From the NCBI GenBank assembly GCA_030562195.1, contig JAUJPP010000012.1, positions 15,066,001 through 15,130,000 on the forward strand: 64,000 bases of DNA, in the 5' to 3' direction. This document shows positions 34,681 to 48,800 of this stretch, one piece after another. Source of the DNA: Nipponacmea schrenckii. Its lineage: Eukaryota > Mollusca > Gastropoda > Lottiidae. How positions within the stretch are numbered: position 1 is the stretch's first letter; the number at the start of each line of letters is the position of its first letter. The notes under the pieces are model-generated. The model was not told the DNA's origin, made no database searches, and worked only from the letters and a program-made list of their open reading frames with translations. The position numbers and the translations under genes are program-made.

Positions 34681-34953
34681 AATGATACTGTGTCTTAGCA
34701 TAGACATAATGTTTTAGTTCTCAAGAAAGGTCAATGAGTATATATTCATCAGTAAACTTACCTGGTGTTATAAAGTAACATAATCCCTTAAAATCTGGAA
34801 AACTCACAAGTTATTATGCGTTTTTCAATAATCAAATTCATCTTTGTGGATAATTTTTATGTTATTTATTGTAGCAGGTATATTTACTGATGAATAGAGC
34901 TCTTATTGGCTAAGTTTGCAAATTTTATGTTCCTAGTAAGACCTATTATCCCT
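34681..34953 (-). mobile_element. AGGGATA-family MITE, reversed copy
   Basis: The landmarks match the intact copy at 31925 in reverse: 'tcatcagtaaacttacctgg', 'cgtttttcaataatcaaatt', 'gctcttattggctaa' and 'gacctattatccct'. The target duplication is decayed, with 'ttca' following the right end. Confidence 0.7.
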
Positions 34954-35534
34954 TTCAGATATTGTAAAGAAATATTTCTCTTGGTTATTCATGAAGGTTT
35001 CAACTATAAAACGTATCGAGTCATTACCTTCAAAACACCTAAACCAGTCAAACTTCTAATAACAGAAGCGACTTTTTTTAGTAGGCCTTTTAACACAAAT
35101 TGAGGTTGATCCAGTATATAAATACAGTAGGGCATATTATAGAAATCTTTAAAAAAAATAATACGACGATTTTTCTGCATTCGCCGCCTGTTTTCACTAA
35201 GGGATGTGTAATGCCTATCGTTTTTCGCGACGATTAACAAATGGTCTCTGAAAGCCATATAATAATCAAACTTAACGTCCAGGACTTTTCGTTTTACTAA
35301 GGAAAGTTAGTCGACACCAATCAATCTTTTGAGGCAAAGAGAACTCTAAGATTTTTAGTTAAAGGTTCTTGAGAGACATATTAAAAAGTCACTATATTAG
35401 GGCCTTTTGTTTTAGGAAATGATAATGTTTCATTGGACAACGAGGCTATTACTTTTAAAGGTGCTGTACAGTGCAACCGTACCACTTCACATACACTGCT
35501 TTAGTTTTACCTATTTGGACACTATTGAAAAGAT

Positions 35535-35880
35535 AGCTTACCAGGAAAGGTAATATACGCCCACTGGTTTTGAATAAAACAATTGACAGGACAGTAACAA
35601 TCATCAGCATGAAATATTCAACCTTCAATCACACACTTCTTTGGACTTTTTGGGGTGATGATAAATAATATAGTTTTGTAAAAATACTAGCTTAATATTG
35701 AATGCACATTGAAGGACAAGGGAAATAACTCAAATGAAATGTTTGTTGATATTTCTGATTTTCAATAGGGTTCGGCCTTGGGTGATGGCACAGAGACATA
35801 TCAAGTTTCGTAAAAAAATCCGTCTAGAACTGTGACATGTCAATTATCGACTGACTGAGTGGGAATGTCAGACTGACATA
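35535..35880 (-). mobile_element. Truncated pearl-like element
   Basis: The end block 'ggtaatatacgcccactgg' is followed by a short stretch and one partial core ('aagggaaataactcaa', 'tttcaatagggttc'). Compare the fuller reversed copy at 38340-41440. Confidence 0.5.
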
Positions 35881-35889
35881 AATGAAGCA

Positions 35890-36847
35890 AATATTAATGT
35901 ATGAAAATATAACTTTTTGTATTATTCATTTTTTTAAATATATTCAATAATTTACATGTATATAAATAATCAAAACATATCACAGTTATATAAAGTATAA
36001 ATTCAAATTTCATTATTTCTCACAATCATATAATATAAAATTCACTTTTTCCTGGTCTTGCCATAAGCAAATTAGATTCTTTCCGATAAAGGTTCCTCTA
36101 GCTCTTTAGTTTAAAAACTATAACATCTAACATAACTTTTAAAAACACAATTCAGCAAATTTTGTTATATAAAAATCCCTTAACAAAAAATGAGAAAAGA
36201 AAAGATATTAATGTGTACTTTCAGGTCCAATTCATAACATGAACACAACCAGAATGGCATATATTCAGATCTTTGCAAGGGTTATTTTTTATGAGGCATA
36301 ATAATCATGTTGTCAAAGAAATCAGTTACGTCTTTCATTGCAACGCTTTCTCCATACTGCAAGTACCGTAACCGTAGATATTAAATAAGCGAAATCAAAT
36401 TTTTTTTAGACAATATTTTCTCTTTGTCCAATGTGTCATGAGGTATTTGCCTTGATGTAGTAAAGGCTCTGTATTTTCAGGTAGTTGATAAGTCAAACTT
36501 TAAGTACAATTTATTCCACCCGCAAATAAAAAGCAGTCTTACTGGATTGAACTGTCCCTGGATGTGGACAACTTTCTCTGTTTGTTTATAAAGTAAATGG
36601 TCATCGAAAAAAAAGGGTTTTATGGTACTACTTTAAACTACCTTCACAGACAGCAGACCTTTTATTTTTGTTTAGAAAAAAATAATTCTTGCTTACTATT
36701 ATAAAAAACAATACAATATTCTACATACTTCAGATAAGGTTGCTTTAACAATCCAAAAGATATAGATAACTTAAATTGAGCTCTTTCATCCGGTGAAATA
36801 TTTAAGTAAATATTCAGACAATTATTTTAAATCGTTTAGTGGTCACT
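35890..36847 (-). other. 3' flank of the 11-exon gene
   Basis: AT-rich sequence without recognisable repeats or frames lies directly downstream of the stop codon of the minus-strand gene, so part of it is likely 3' UTR. The poly(A) site was not determined. Confidence 0.4.
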
Positions 36848-39800
36848 CTAAGATTCAGTATTAGTATCTTTCTTTTCAGAAGAGTCATCCTGTTGTTCCT
36901 GCTTTGCCTGATTGTCTATATTTTCATTTAAAGCATCAGCATCTTCAGCATGATCATTCTGGTCTGGTTCTTGTTGGGCAGGTTGTGAAGCTGGTATGTC
37001 TATGCTTATAAACGATTGGACAGAGCGTTCTAATTTAGGTCTTTGGGCACTGTTTGAAATGACTGGGTCTGAGTTAGACCTGGCTGGTATATCCACGTTC
37101 ACAAAGCTCAGGAAAGACTTTTCTTGGAGCAAGCTTTGTGGATTGGGGACCACAGTTGACACTGTAATAGCTTGAGTTTGCGAATCCAAGGATTTGTGGC
37201 TTACCACTTCATCACCCCTGACATCATTTTCTGTATTCTCTTCCAAAAGAGGTTCCATAAATGCAGATTCTCTGGAGACAGGTTTTCCAGACAATGCTCT
37301 GTCTAGTTCCCTGGCTTCTGGAGATGGTGGTGGAGGTGCTGGTGAGGTACCTTTTACACCACTAACCATTATTTTCCGAGCCAAAAGATCCTGTTCAGAT
37401 TCTCTGCTTCCAACATCAGATTTGGACTGTTCCTCAGATGGTTCTGCAATAGGAATGGTTATTGGAGGTTTCTGATCAGGAGTGCATACTGCTTCTGTGA
37501 CCTGAGGCCATGGGTCAGGACTTGAATATGTTGAATTAACCACATTCGAATTCTCTACATGATAAGTCTTTAGTGAAGATTCAAGTTCACGAGCAGTGAC
37601 TTCTGCATATGTACTTGCATTCTCTGTGGCAAAAGTGTCCACAGCTTCAGATTTGATGTTGAGGTTCCTTTCAGATGCTGCTATGTTATTTCTGGCATAT
37701 TTTTCAGGAGTAGTTCCAAGACCTTAAACATAAAATCAGAGAGACTCTTGATTTGGCATGAAAATTTTGAACAGAAATATCAACATTGATACAGTCTAAG
37801 AATATTTAGCTAACGGAACATTGTAAATCTCAAATAAAAAATCTTGCGTCTGTTAGTAATTCTATACATGCAAAGACTGAATGTTTTTTATTGAAATGTA
37901 ACAAGAAATGGTCACATGTTCGAAAGAAAAGAGCACATGTACATACCACAATCAGAGTTAGTTGGTGAATTAACAGGCACAAATGTTCTTTGGTTAGTCA
38001 AAATATTATGTTCACTTATCCCATTGAGTTGATCATTGGAGGCTGAAGGTCCTGGCATTCCACAACCAGTAACCAAATCTGTGGATGATGGCATCTCAGG
38101 GAACCTTACAGACTGTAAGCAAAAATGAACTATGTAAGAGGTAAATGTTATTCAAAAAAATGTTCAATATAAGAGGTATATTAACTACTGGCGTATACTT
38201 CCGATTTATTGTATATATATTTTTTTATAAACAATATATTGCTTAGAGATCGTTATAATATTGCCTTTTTTTGGACACTTAGACACTTTTTTCTGATAGC
38301 TGAAATGATTATATGAAATAGATTCGGGGAAAAATGTTATGCTTGCCAGGCAAGTTAATATACGCCCACTGGCCATAAGAAATTCTGCCTTGGAATGACG
38401 CGCCAAAAACCAAACGCGTTTTAAAGATCACAGGCAATAACTTATATTAAATATTTTGGGATATTTCTTGTTTTCAATAGAGTTCATCCTTGAATGATAA
38501 TTAAAAATTTCAGCAAGTTCTGTCAAAATCTGTAAGCATTGTGGCTTCTAAAGTGTTTACGAGCTAAAATTTTGATGATTTTTCAAAAACAGAGCAATAA
38601 CTGATATTAAACATTTTTCGATTTATTTGATTATCAATTGGGTTCACCCTTTATAGGTGATTGCAAATACTCATGACAAGTTAATCAAAATCGCTCAATA
38701 ATTGTAGAGTGTTTACGAGGCAAAAACCGAACGCATTTTTATAGAATATAAGGGCAATAATTCGTATTAAATACATATTTCGATATTTTTGATTTTCAAT
38801 AGTAATAATAATAATAATCCGTTTTTATAGCGCTGGTACTTTCAGTAAAACTGTTCAGTGGCGCACAAATTGTTAAAAGGAGTTACAAAGTTAAAAAAGA
38901 AATTGTTCACACTGGTCACTAATTATAAGCAAGATTAAAATAATATATTTTGAGATTCTTTTTAAAACTTAATAAGGAACAGCTTTGTTTAATTTTTTAG
39001 AGGCAGTTTGTTCCATTCTTCTGGGGAGGAGAAACAGAAAGCTCTTTGTCCAAAGTTTGTATTTGTTTTGTAGGGTGTAAGTAGTAGCTGGTTAGAGGAT
39101 CTGAGGGAACGTTAAGGGATATAGAGCTGAATTACATCTTTAAGATAGGCAGGTGATTCGGGATCGTTGAGACAGTTGTAAGTGAGAGTGTTAATCTTGA
39201 AACATATCCGACATTTGATGGGTTGCCAGTATAGGTCTGTAGTTATAGGGGTAATATGATCTCTTATCTTAGTTCTGGTGATGATTCGAGCCGCCTTATT
39301 TTGGATGGACTGTAGCTGGTGAATTAAGTAAGATTGTAAGCGTATAGAAGGGAACTGGAATAATCCAATGCAGAGGTAACAAATGTGTTTATCAGCAATT
39401 TAGTGGTATCAGTGTCGAGGAAGTTTCTGATTTTGCCAATGCGATATAGATGAAAATTAGTTTTTTGCAGATGGCGGAGACATGTTTCTTCATCTTCAGA
39501 TTTTGGTCAATATTATACACCGAGATTTCTGACGCAATATGTGGTGTCGATATGCACATCTCCTACTAACACTGAAGGTTGCGTTGTAAGTGGGGTTTTT
39601 GAGAAGAATATTGACTCTGTCTTATCATCATTCAATTTGAGAAGGTTGGACTTCAACCACAGCCGCAGTTCTTCAATACAGGATTCAAGATTACTTATGT
39701 TGGTGCTGTAAGTATCTACCTCTACATAAAGCTGGGTATCATCTGCATTCATGTGGTGGTGAAGATCATAAAGCTGGATAATGTCGGCAATAGGGTTTGT

Positions 39801-42800
39801 GTAGGATGTGAAGAGCAGGGGGCCGAGTACCGATCTTTGTGGCACACAATAGCGAAGGCATTTTGATTGTGATCTGATGTTGTTCAATATTAACTTCCTG
39901 CTTTCTGTCAGTAAGGTATGACTTGAACCATTTCAAGGCCAGATCTGTAACACCAAATCTTTCTGATAAACGCTGTAGTAGTACTGACTGATCTTTTGTA
40001 TCGAATGCCGCACTGAGGTCAAGCAGACCAAAGCCACTGTTTTCCTATTGTCAATAGATGATACGACATCATTATATACTGGTACTAGGGCAGACTCGGT
40101 GCTGTGACATCTTTTTTGAGATGAATGATAGGTTTGAAACTGGCCTATAGTTCTTTAGGATATTCGTATCAAGTGTGGGTTTCTTGAGTAGTGGGTCGAC
40201 AAGTGCAGATTTAAGTCATAAGGGAACTTCAGCTATTGATAAGGATGTGTTGACGATAAATGTTATTACTGGAAGCAGTTCTTCTAGACATTGTTTCAGA
40301 AGCCAGGTGGGAATAGGATCTAAGGAACATGATTTGGATGCTGAAGAAGTTATAAGCTTCTTAATCTCAATTTCGCTGACAGGTTTGAATTCAGTGAGCA
40401 AGTGTCCATTAAAAGGTTTACTCTGCTCATAATAAAGAGTTAGGCTCATATCCAGATGTTTTCTTAGAGTTGATACTTTATTGTCAAAGAAGTCTGAAAA
40501 AGTCTGTTGTTCGTTGGTCTGACCAGATGGAAGGTTTGATGAGTGGATGGGTTGCAACAGTTTATTTGTAATCTTAAAGATTTCCTTGGTGTTCCCTTGG
40601 TTGCCGTTCAGTTGCTGTTGAAAATGGTGTGTTTTTGCTGCTGCTATGAGGTTGTTGGTTTTGTAACGAGCAGAGCAAGAGGGTTCATCCTTTGGTGATA
40701 TTAAACAATTTCAGCAAGTGTTGTCAAATCGGTCCAGAATAGTGCTTTGTAGAGTGTTTACAAGCCAAAAATTTAATGCGTTTTCAAAAACAAGGGCAAT
40801 AACTGATACTTAATATTTTTAGATTTAAGTGAATGTCAATAGGGATCATTCTTAGGTGGTTACAAATCCTCAAGCCAAGTTTTGTCAAAATCCGTCAAGA
40901 ATTGTGACTTGTAGACGAAGGGCAATAATTCACATTAAATATATTTAGATATTTATTATTTTCAAAAAGGTTCATGCTTAGGTGATTTTAAACATTTTCA
41001 GCAAGTTGTGTCAAAATCGGTCAATAATTGTGCTTTGTAGAGTGTTTATAAGCCAAAAATTAAATAAGTTTTCAAAAACATGGGCAATAACTCATACTTC
41101 ATATTTTTCAATTTCGCTGATTTTCAATAGGGTTCCTCCTTGAATTATAACATAACTCTCACACCAAGTTTCATCAAAATCTGTTAAGAATTGCACATTG
41201 TAGAGTGTTTACGAGGCATTCAAGAACAAGGGCAAGAACTCCTAATTTTTTTCTGATTTCGATGATTTTCAATAGGGTTCATCCTTGCGGGATCATAAGA
41301 GTCATATAAAGTTTCATCAAAATCCATCAAGAATTGCACCTTCTTGAGTGTTTACGAGTAATTGTGGACAGACGGACCGACGGACGGACATGGGTGACGA
41401 CAATATATCCCCTCCATTTCATGTGGGCGTATAAAAATCAAATATCTAATTATTTTGGGCTGAATGAAATAATTGAAGGTAGTTTTCTGCACTTCCCATC
41501 CATGATCTTAAGCGATTTTTCCTGGAATTTTCCTAAAATTTTGACATAATAGTTGACATCATAATTTATCATGATCAATTAAAACAAAGAATACTCAGAA
41601 TTTGACAATTATAGCAAGAAAATATGTGTTTGGTTGAATAATTTAAGATCAAGAAGAGGAGAATCATTACATGTGGATTCACCAACAAAAAAAAACAATC
41701 AAACAAATGAATCATCTTGATGCTTTAAAAATCAGTTTGAAGAAATAACTTACAATTTCCTTCTTGCTTGATGTATTATCAACAGGAGATTCCATATTAA
41801 CGCTTAACATACCATGTTCTGATGCCCCTACCGAGGAACTTCTGACACTGGTGGGTGGAGTTGGCATTGGACCTTTATAACACAGAGAAAAGACAAGAAA
41901 TGGGGTATTAAACCCTGCATTTTGCACCTGATTGGGCTGATGAAGACAGTGAATGTCATGCAGTGTGCAATGAAAGAAATTTTGCCAGAACAACGGTCAA
42001 AAGTTCTTTAAGGTGCACAACCTGTCAAGAACCAGCACATGAGGTTGCTTTTTACATGTCAGTCATTTACACCTGCATAACTGACATGATGAAATCAAGT
42101 GGAGTTATTGCAAGGTATTATCTCAACATCTGGGATTGAACCAGAGTATTTGATAAAAAAAAATGGCATAGACTAGTTTACATGTATTCGATATTAAAAT
42201 GAAATTTTCATCACAATTCTATGTAAGCTTAAGTTACAATTTAGTCACATGAAACTGGTCCTGCCATTCTGTATTCAAAGAGAACAGCTAACTATATTGT
42301 AACAAAAATGAATCTTAAACATGCATACCTTGTAGATTCTACAGTGTAAAAGGTAATGGACTTGGTTTATCGATCCAGACAATACAACCTACATCACTGA
42401 CACGAAACTCGAGATGAAAGGCTGACTCTTGCTTGGAAGAGTAAGAGCCTAACTTATGAGTTTCAACATGTTCCTAAAGCAACGTTTGGATATTTACATG
42501 AACAAACTGTTGTTTTCACAATCCCAGATTCGCTTAAAAAGAGAGGTTAATAACCTCCCTTAAATAATAGCCCTACAAAGTTAAACTAATTGTAATCAAT
42601 ACAACTTGATTGATTGATTAATAGTTATGTGGGTTCAGATTGTGATTTAGACTGTGGCAAACATACTCTGCAGGTGTCCTCTACACACAATGTATTCATC
42701 AAGTGAAAACGATATATTTATAATTCAATCCACCTTTATAAATACATCCCAAGTCGAGCCAATGGATAATATTTAATATGAACAATCCAAATTTCAAATA

Positions 42801-45800
42801 CGGAGATACCTCTTTTCTGATATTTTATCTAATGATAACAAAGTAAGAGCAAAAAGAAGATGAAAATAAGGATATATATCTAATTCTAATGCCACAACAA
42901 TTAGGTTCTTTGAAAAAACTGACATAGATGCGATTGTTAACAAAGGACTATCAGCAAAAACAGAATCAAAAACACACTGTATTTCACTTTATCAAATGGG
43001 AACATTGTAAAAGAAAACTGAATATATAATTGAATTGCTTTGTCAGTGAAAAAATAGAAGGTACAAACAACTAAAAAATAATGGACACTTTTTTATAAAT
43101 AACGGACACTTTTTTAAAAATAATGGACATTCAGTGAACAATTTTCATGAAAAAGTGGATACTTAGTGAGTTTTTTAAACAACACTCATACATTCTAGTA
43201 GATAATGGATAAATACAACAAAGGATGACGTCATAGCTGTTATTTAAGTAAGGGATAGAGGCTGAAAACTGTCTTTTATGTTAGAGAGAGAACAGTGTTC
43301 GGGGATAACGCCTACTCACAAATTTTCCTCTCTCTAACATAATAGACAGTTTTCAGCCTTTCTATCCCTTTCTTAGCAACTGAAACCTCACTACTAAATG
43401 TATGCAACCAGTGATATCGTAACATTTTGACTAATTCAAAATGGCATATTTCTGCAACAGTTTGTTACAAGGAATCTAACTGGTAGAAGAGTAAAATCTA
43501 GACCAATCAAAATTAATGACGAGAATCTGGGATTGTGAAAGCAACGGTTGGTCCATGTTTATATCCAAACGTTGCTTTAAGAACATCGAGATCTGATCTG
43601 ATAAAAGAAAAGTAAAAGGTATTTACCTATACTGAGATCCACAATGTTTGATTTTTTATAAGTAAAAGGTTTGGTATGTTTGATTCCTGATGGTAATTCT
43701 GGAAGTCCGAGAGACACAGAGGCTATCTTATTCTTATGATACTTATTCTGGTTTTTAATTTTTTCTGAAATACAAATAGAATATAGTAATTAAGTCCATA
43801 ATTGATTTTGTATGGTAAAATTTGGTCCCATTCTGGCAAATTCAGGACAAAATTTGCATGAGGTTTGTGTGTTCATGTCAATATTTGCATGTAGTTTTAG
43901 TGTTCATGGCAATATTTACATGTATTTGCATGTGTTTTCTGTGTTCATGGCAATATTTGAATGTGTTTTGTGTGTTCATGGCAATATTTGCATATACTTT
44001 GTGTGTTCATAGTTTGTGTGTTAATGGCAATATTTGCATATAGTTTGTGTGTTCAAAGTTTGTGTGTTCATAGCAATATTTGCATATAGTTTGTGTGTTC
44101 ATGGCAATATTTGCATATAGTTTGTGCATTCATGGAAATATTTGCACGTACTGTGTGTTCATGACAATATTTGCATGTACTTTGTGTGTTCATCGCAATA
44201 TTTGCATGTAGTTTGTGTGTTCATGGCAATATTTGCATGTAATTTGTGTGTTCATGGCAATATTTACATGTAATTTGTTTGTTCATAGCAATATTTGCAT
44301 AAGTATGGGTGATAATGGCAAAATGTACATGCAGGTTGTGTGTTCATGGCAATATTTGTCTGTGGTTTGTGTGTTCATGGCAATATTCGCATGTGATTTG
44401 TGTGTTCATGGCAATATTTAAATGTAATTTGTGTGTTCATGGCAATATTTGAATGAAATTTGTGAGTTCATGGCAATCTTTGACATGTAAATTTGTATAG
44501 TTGTTCCATGGCAATATTTGCATGTGTTTTGTGTGTTCATGTCAATATTTGCATATATTGTGTGCTCATGGCAATATTTGGTCAATTGACAGTTATTACT
44601 GATTGTTCAAGATCAAAGGTTCAGAGCAAAATTTGGTCTCTGGTCTACAAAAAGACACAAAATCATACACTTACTTATTGCTGGTAGAGGTTTCTTGTAT
44701 TTTGATAAACCATGAACAGATAAGTTAGGAGAAGGACCTTTATCACTTTCAAAATCCATGGCCGGTGTATTTACACATGTAACTTGATCCAAAACAAAAC
44801 CATCATCCAGTTGAAATACAGGCCTTGTGTCCATTAAGTGGGATTCACGAATATTTCTCTTTTTGTCTCTTAGTAACGCCATCTTTTTCTGTTTCAGTGC
44901 TTCAGTAGTTCCGATCGACATACCTGTCAAATCTCGGACTAATGGCGGCTGATAGTCTTGTATGATTTTATTAATTCTTTCACCAGACATAAAATCACTG
45001 AAAAAATGATTATTATTTTTTACTTTTACATTTGTCTTCTCTTATCAACTCCTGACTGTTGACGAGAAAAAAAAAGTTATATCAATACTAACTGCAAAAG
45101 GAAAGTCCAAAACCAAAACAAGATATTAGCAATTCATTTACAAACCATTGTATAATGAGGATTATATTGTTAAAATAGTGGCATTAGACATAGATTTCTA
45201 ACAGTTTTGCACTGAATCAGGATACAAATTGCAATACACATGAGCCAAAGTTTATAGTCTAATTTGAATGAATTGTCCCTGTTTTGCATGTCTATACTGA
45301 TTACTTGTATCAGTGACTGGAAGTATCTCAAGTTACCAGGCATGCTTATAAATCACTAATTATCCATCGATAACTGCCCCTGACTAGCTGTGGTTGTGTC
45401 TTAATATGCCTCTATGTGTGATAAGAAAAGGCTGTCAAAACCTAATCAAATTAAAATTAGATCATTTCATTGCTTCTTTGCATTGATATTTCTTCTCTAT
45501 TGTAATCTGTATTTGTCTAGTTTCACAGATCGAGCAATACCTACCTGTCATTTAAATGCTCCAAAACTTCCATTAAAATATCACTAGGTAAACTTAATAA
45601 ATTGTTTAGGCTATACAGCAAAAAAAAAAATAACAATAATTTAAAGAGCCAATTAAGACTTTGATGATCAAGACCCATTTTTTAGGTTGGAATTTGTCTT
45701 TTGATTGCTGACAGATTTGAAAAATTTTCAACACCTATTGATCTCTACAGTTGCACACTTTTTGTAATAATAAACATTCAAGAAGGGACAAAGTCATTTT

Positions 45801-48800
45801 AAACAACACACCTGAGCTGTGTCAGAGTAAGCACATTGCAAGCAATTAAACACATCATAAGACTCCATTCAAAAACATGATATGGATCACTAAATATGGC
45901 CAATAAAGTCAAGTATACCCATTTAAATTTGAAAATCATACTTACCCTTCTGAGTCAAAAGGAACTCTCTGAGGATAAGATGATCTTACAGAAGGTCTTC
46001 CTCTACCATATGGTGATCTACTTCTTGTAAGTTTTTTCTGCAAAATAGAAATAAAATGGAGTTTACTTTACTTATGGAGTAATGCTTTATTAAATACAAT
46101 AAGTGAATTTTTTGATTTCCAAGTATCAGGAACCTATAGCACAATTAGAGTCAGTTTAATATCTATTCATGATAATAATATCTATATAAGAATATGGTAA
46201 TCTTAGCCTTTAATTCAATAATAGTGTAGGCCTTAATACATCAAAATGACCATACCATATTTTGACTCAAAAGATGCCAATTGTTGCAATTTATTTTGTT
46301 AGATTTTGCGTGCAGTTTGTACATGGTTAAAGATAAGATATCGAATATTGAGGGGATTTGATATGGAGAGGATATGATAAGGATATGATAAGGAGAGAAA
46401 ATAAGGAGAGCATATGATCTTGGGAGAATATGTTAAGGAGAGGATATGATATGGGAGGATATGATATGGAGAGGATATGATATGGAAAGGGAAGGAATAT
46501 GGTAAGGTGAGGATTTGGTAAGGAGATGATATGATAAGGAGAGGATATGATCTGGAGAGGTTATGTTAAGGAGAGGATATGATATGGAGAGGATATGATA
46601 CAGAGAGGATTTGATATGGAGAGGATAAGGAGAGGATATGATATGGAGAGGATATGATAAGGAGAGAATATGATAGGAGATGATATGATCTGGAGAGATT
46701 ATGTTCAGGAGAGGATATGGGAGGATATGATCTGGAGAGGTTATGATATGGAGATGAGATGATATGGTGAGTATATGATATTAAGAGGATATATAAGCAC
46801 TATACAAGAGAATTGGGTAAAACAAAAAAAGCATCTTTGTAATTTATAACTAAGCACTTCACGCTTAAGCTAAAATGAATGCTTAGAAAAAAGTCTGGAA
46901 AGATAGTATCCAAGATACAACTCAGACAAAAGAGCAAATATATAGGAAATAAAGCTTTGCAACAGGGTTCAAATTACATTGAAAATTTGTTATTAGTAGT
47001 TTCATCTTCATCAATAAATATTTTTGTTTCATAACTCATAATGTTTATTAGCAAACTCAGACACAAAAGAAAAATACACCATTTCATTTGATTTTGAGAG
47101 TTTGCTAATGATAAACTATGACGTGATTATATTAAATCCTGTCATAGAAGCATTGATATAGAGGGCTATATAGGCACACACAATAATACTATTTCTAGAT
47201 TCTACCTTGGATTTTATTACTGGTAATGTATAAAAAGGCTGAAAATGATTTAAAATGTGTTAATTATTGCATATCTTTCAATTTTATTTACTACTTTACT
47301 TTATCTCCCAGAACACATGATGTCATTTTAAGACAGGATTGCTAAACTTTACATCACTTTCACAGATCCACATTAAGCTTTATATCAGTTTCTTTTTTAT
47401 CAGATAATGACATTGGTAAAATCTATTTTCATGAAAAGCATAATTACAGTCATAAACAGAAAATTTACTCTAATGAACCACTCAATGTAAAGGAAAGAAA
47501 GAAACAACAATATTCGCCCAGTATAAAATTAGGTTCACAGTCAAGGATCTTTTCCACCAGCTGGTACTTTACCAAACCTCTTGACATAGATCTTGCCCGG
47601 ATTATCTGTACCCATTTGCAACTGGGTCAAGTGAAAGTATGAGTTAAGTCAGTTATAAGTCATTAATGACCAACGTTCAGATAGACTGTGCTATAGAACA
47701 ACAAATAGTAGTCCCTGTACCATTCACATAAATAACAGAATAATACACCTATAAGTTACCATCATATGACATGGTGATCAGGGGTATATGACTTTTTTAT
47801 TAAATTCAGATGCAGTTCAAAGGGTTAAAAAATCATAGTTTTTAATAATAATGAAATATTTACCAATAGCTTGGTTTCTTCTCTTTCAATTTCTATTTTT
47901 TCTGGAACTAATTCTTCAGTTACATCTTTGGCAGGAATAGTTCCAGACTTTTCAGAAGCTGTGAGCCTGTGATAGAAATATTTAGTATCAAGTTATCAAG
48001 GTTTCATTTCCACAGACTTAACATTTTACATGTACTGGTAAAAAATACTTTAACTATCTACAGGTATCTACACATTAGAAAAGTTGGAGGAAATGAAAAA
48101 GTCAGAAAGTGATATCAGGTGTTATAAAAAATGAGCATGAACTGTTTGAGACTTAGAGTTCATTCTAGGAGACAGCATCTCTTAAATACTTACGCTAATC
48201 TTTCTTCATTTTCTGTCTTCTTTTTATTTGGGTTGGGCACCCAAACATAGCATTGTTTTGTTAGGAACGTTTCATCCCAGCGACTCTCTAGATCTTCTAA
48301 ATCAAACAGCTCTTGAACTTCTAGAACTTTAACTTTGGGTGGTGCTTTCTTTTCTAGTGGTTTCACCACTGACTCTGGTGTTAACAGTGGTGTTAGAGCT
48401 ACTTTTCTGAAAGTTAAATGCAGAATTTGTACCAGCTTCAAAATAATAGGAATTTCCTTAAACTTATTTCTCCTTTTTACACAGATTTATCTATTTTTGT
48501 TCACATTATAAGATTCATGGTTTCTTGATATAGTTCAGATATATTGGAAAAGCTTCAAAATCTTATCCAAAGACTCTAAGTGCCTCAAAATTTAAAGGGA
48601 GGCAATCAAGTTAGGAATATAGCAATTTAAGACAATGATAAACTAGATATACTATTAAGTGTATCTTAGACTGCTATTTGGTCTTTGCTTATCAAGCATT
48701 TATCATATTTAAGCAAATTGGTCTCAATTTTTCAAGTTTGCAGTTTGGAATCCTTTTTTGGGACAATTTTGACTCTTTGTTGTTTGACTTTTCCTTTCAT

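Noticed and set aside
43812..44421. Overlapping 66-73 codon frames
   Set aside because: They translate a 31 bp minisatellite, giving repetitive hydrophobic peptides in every frame.
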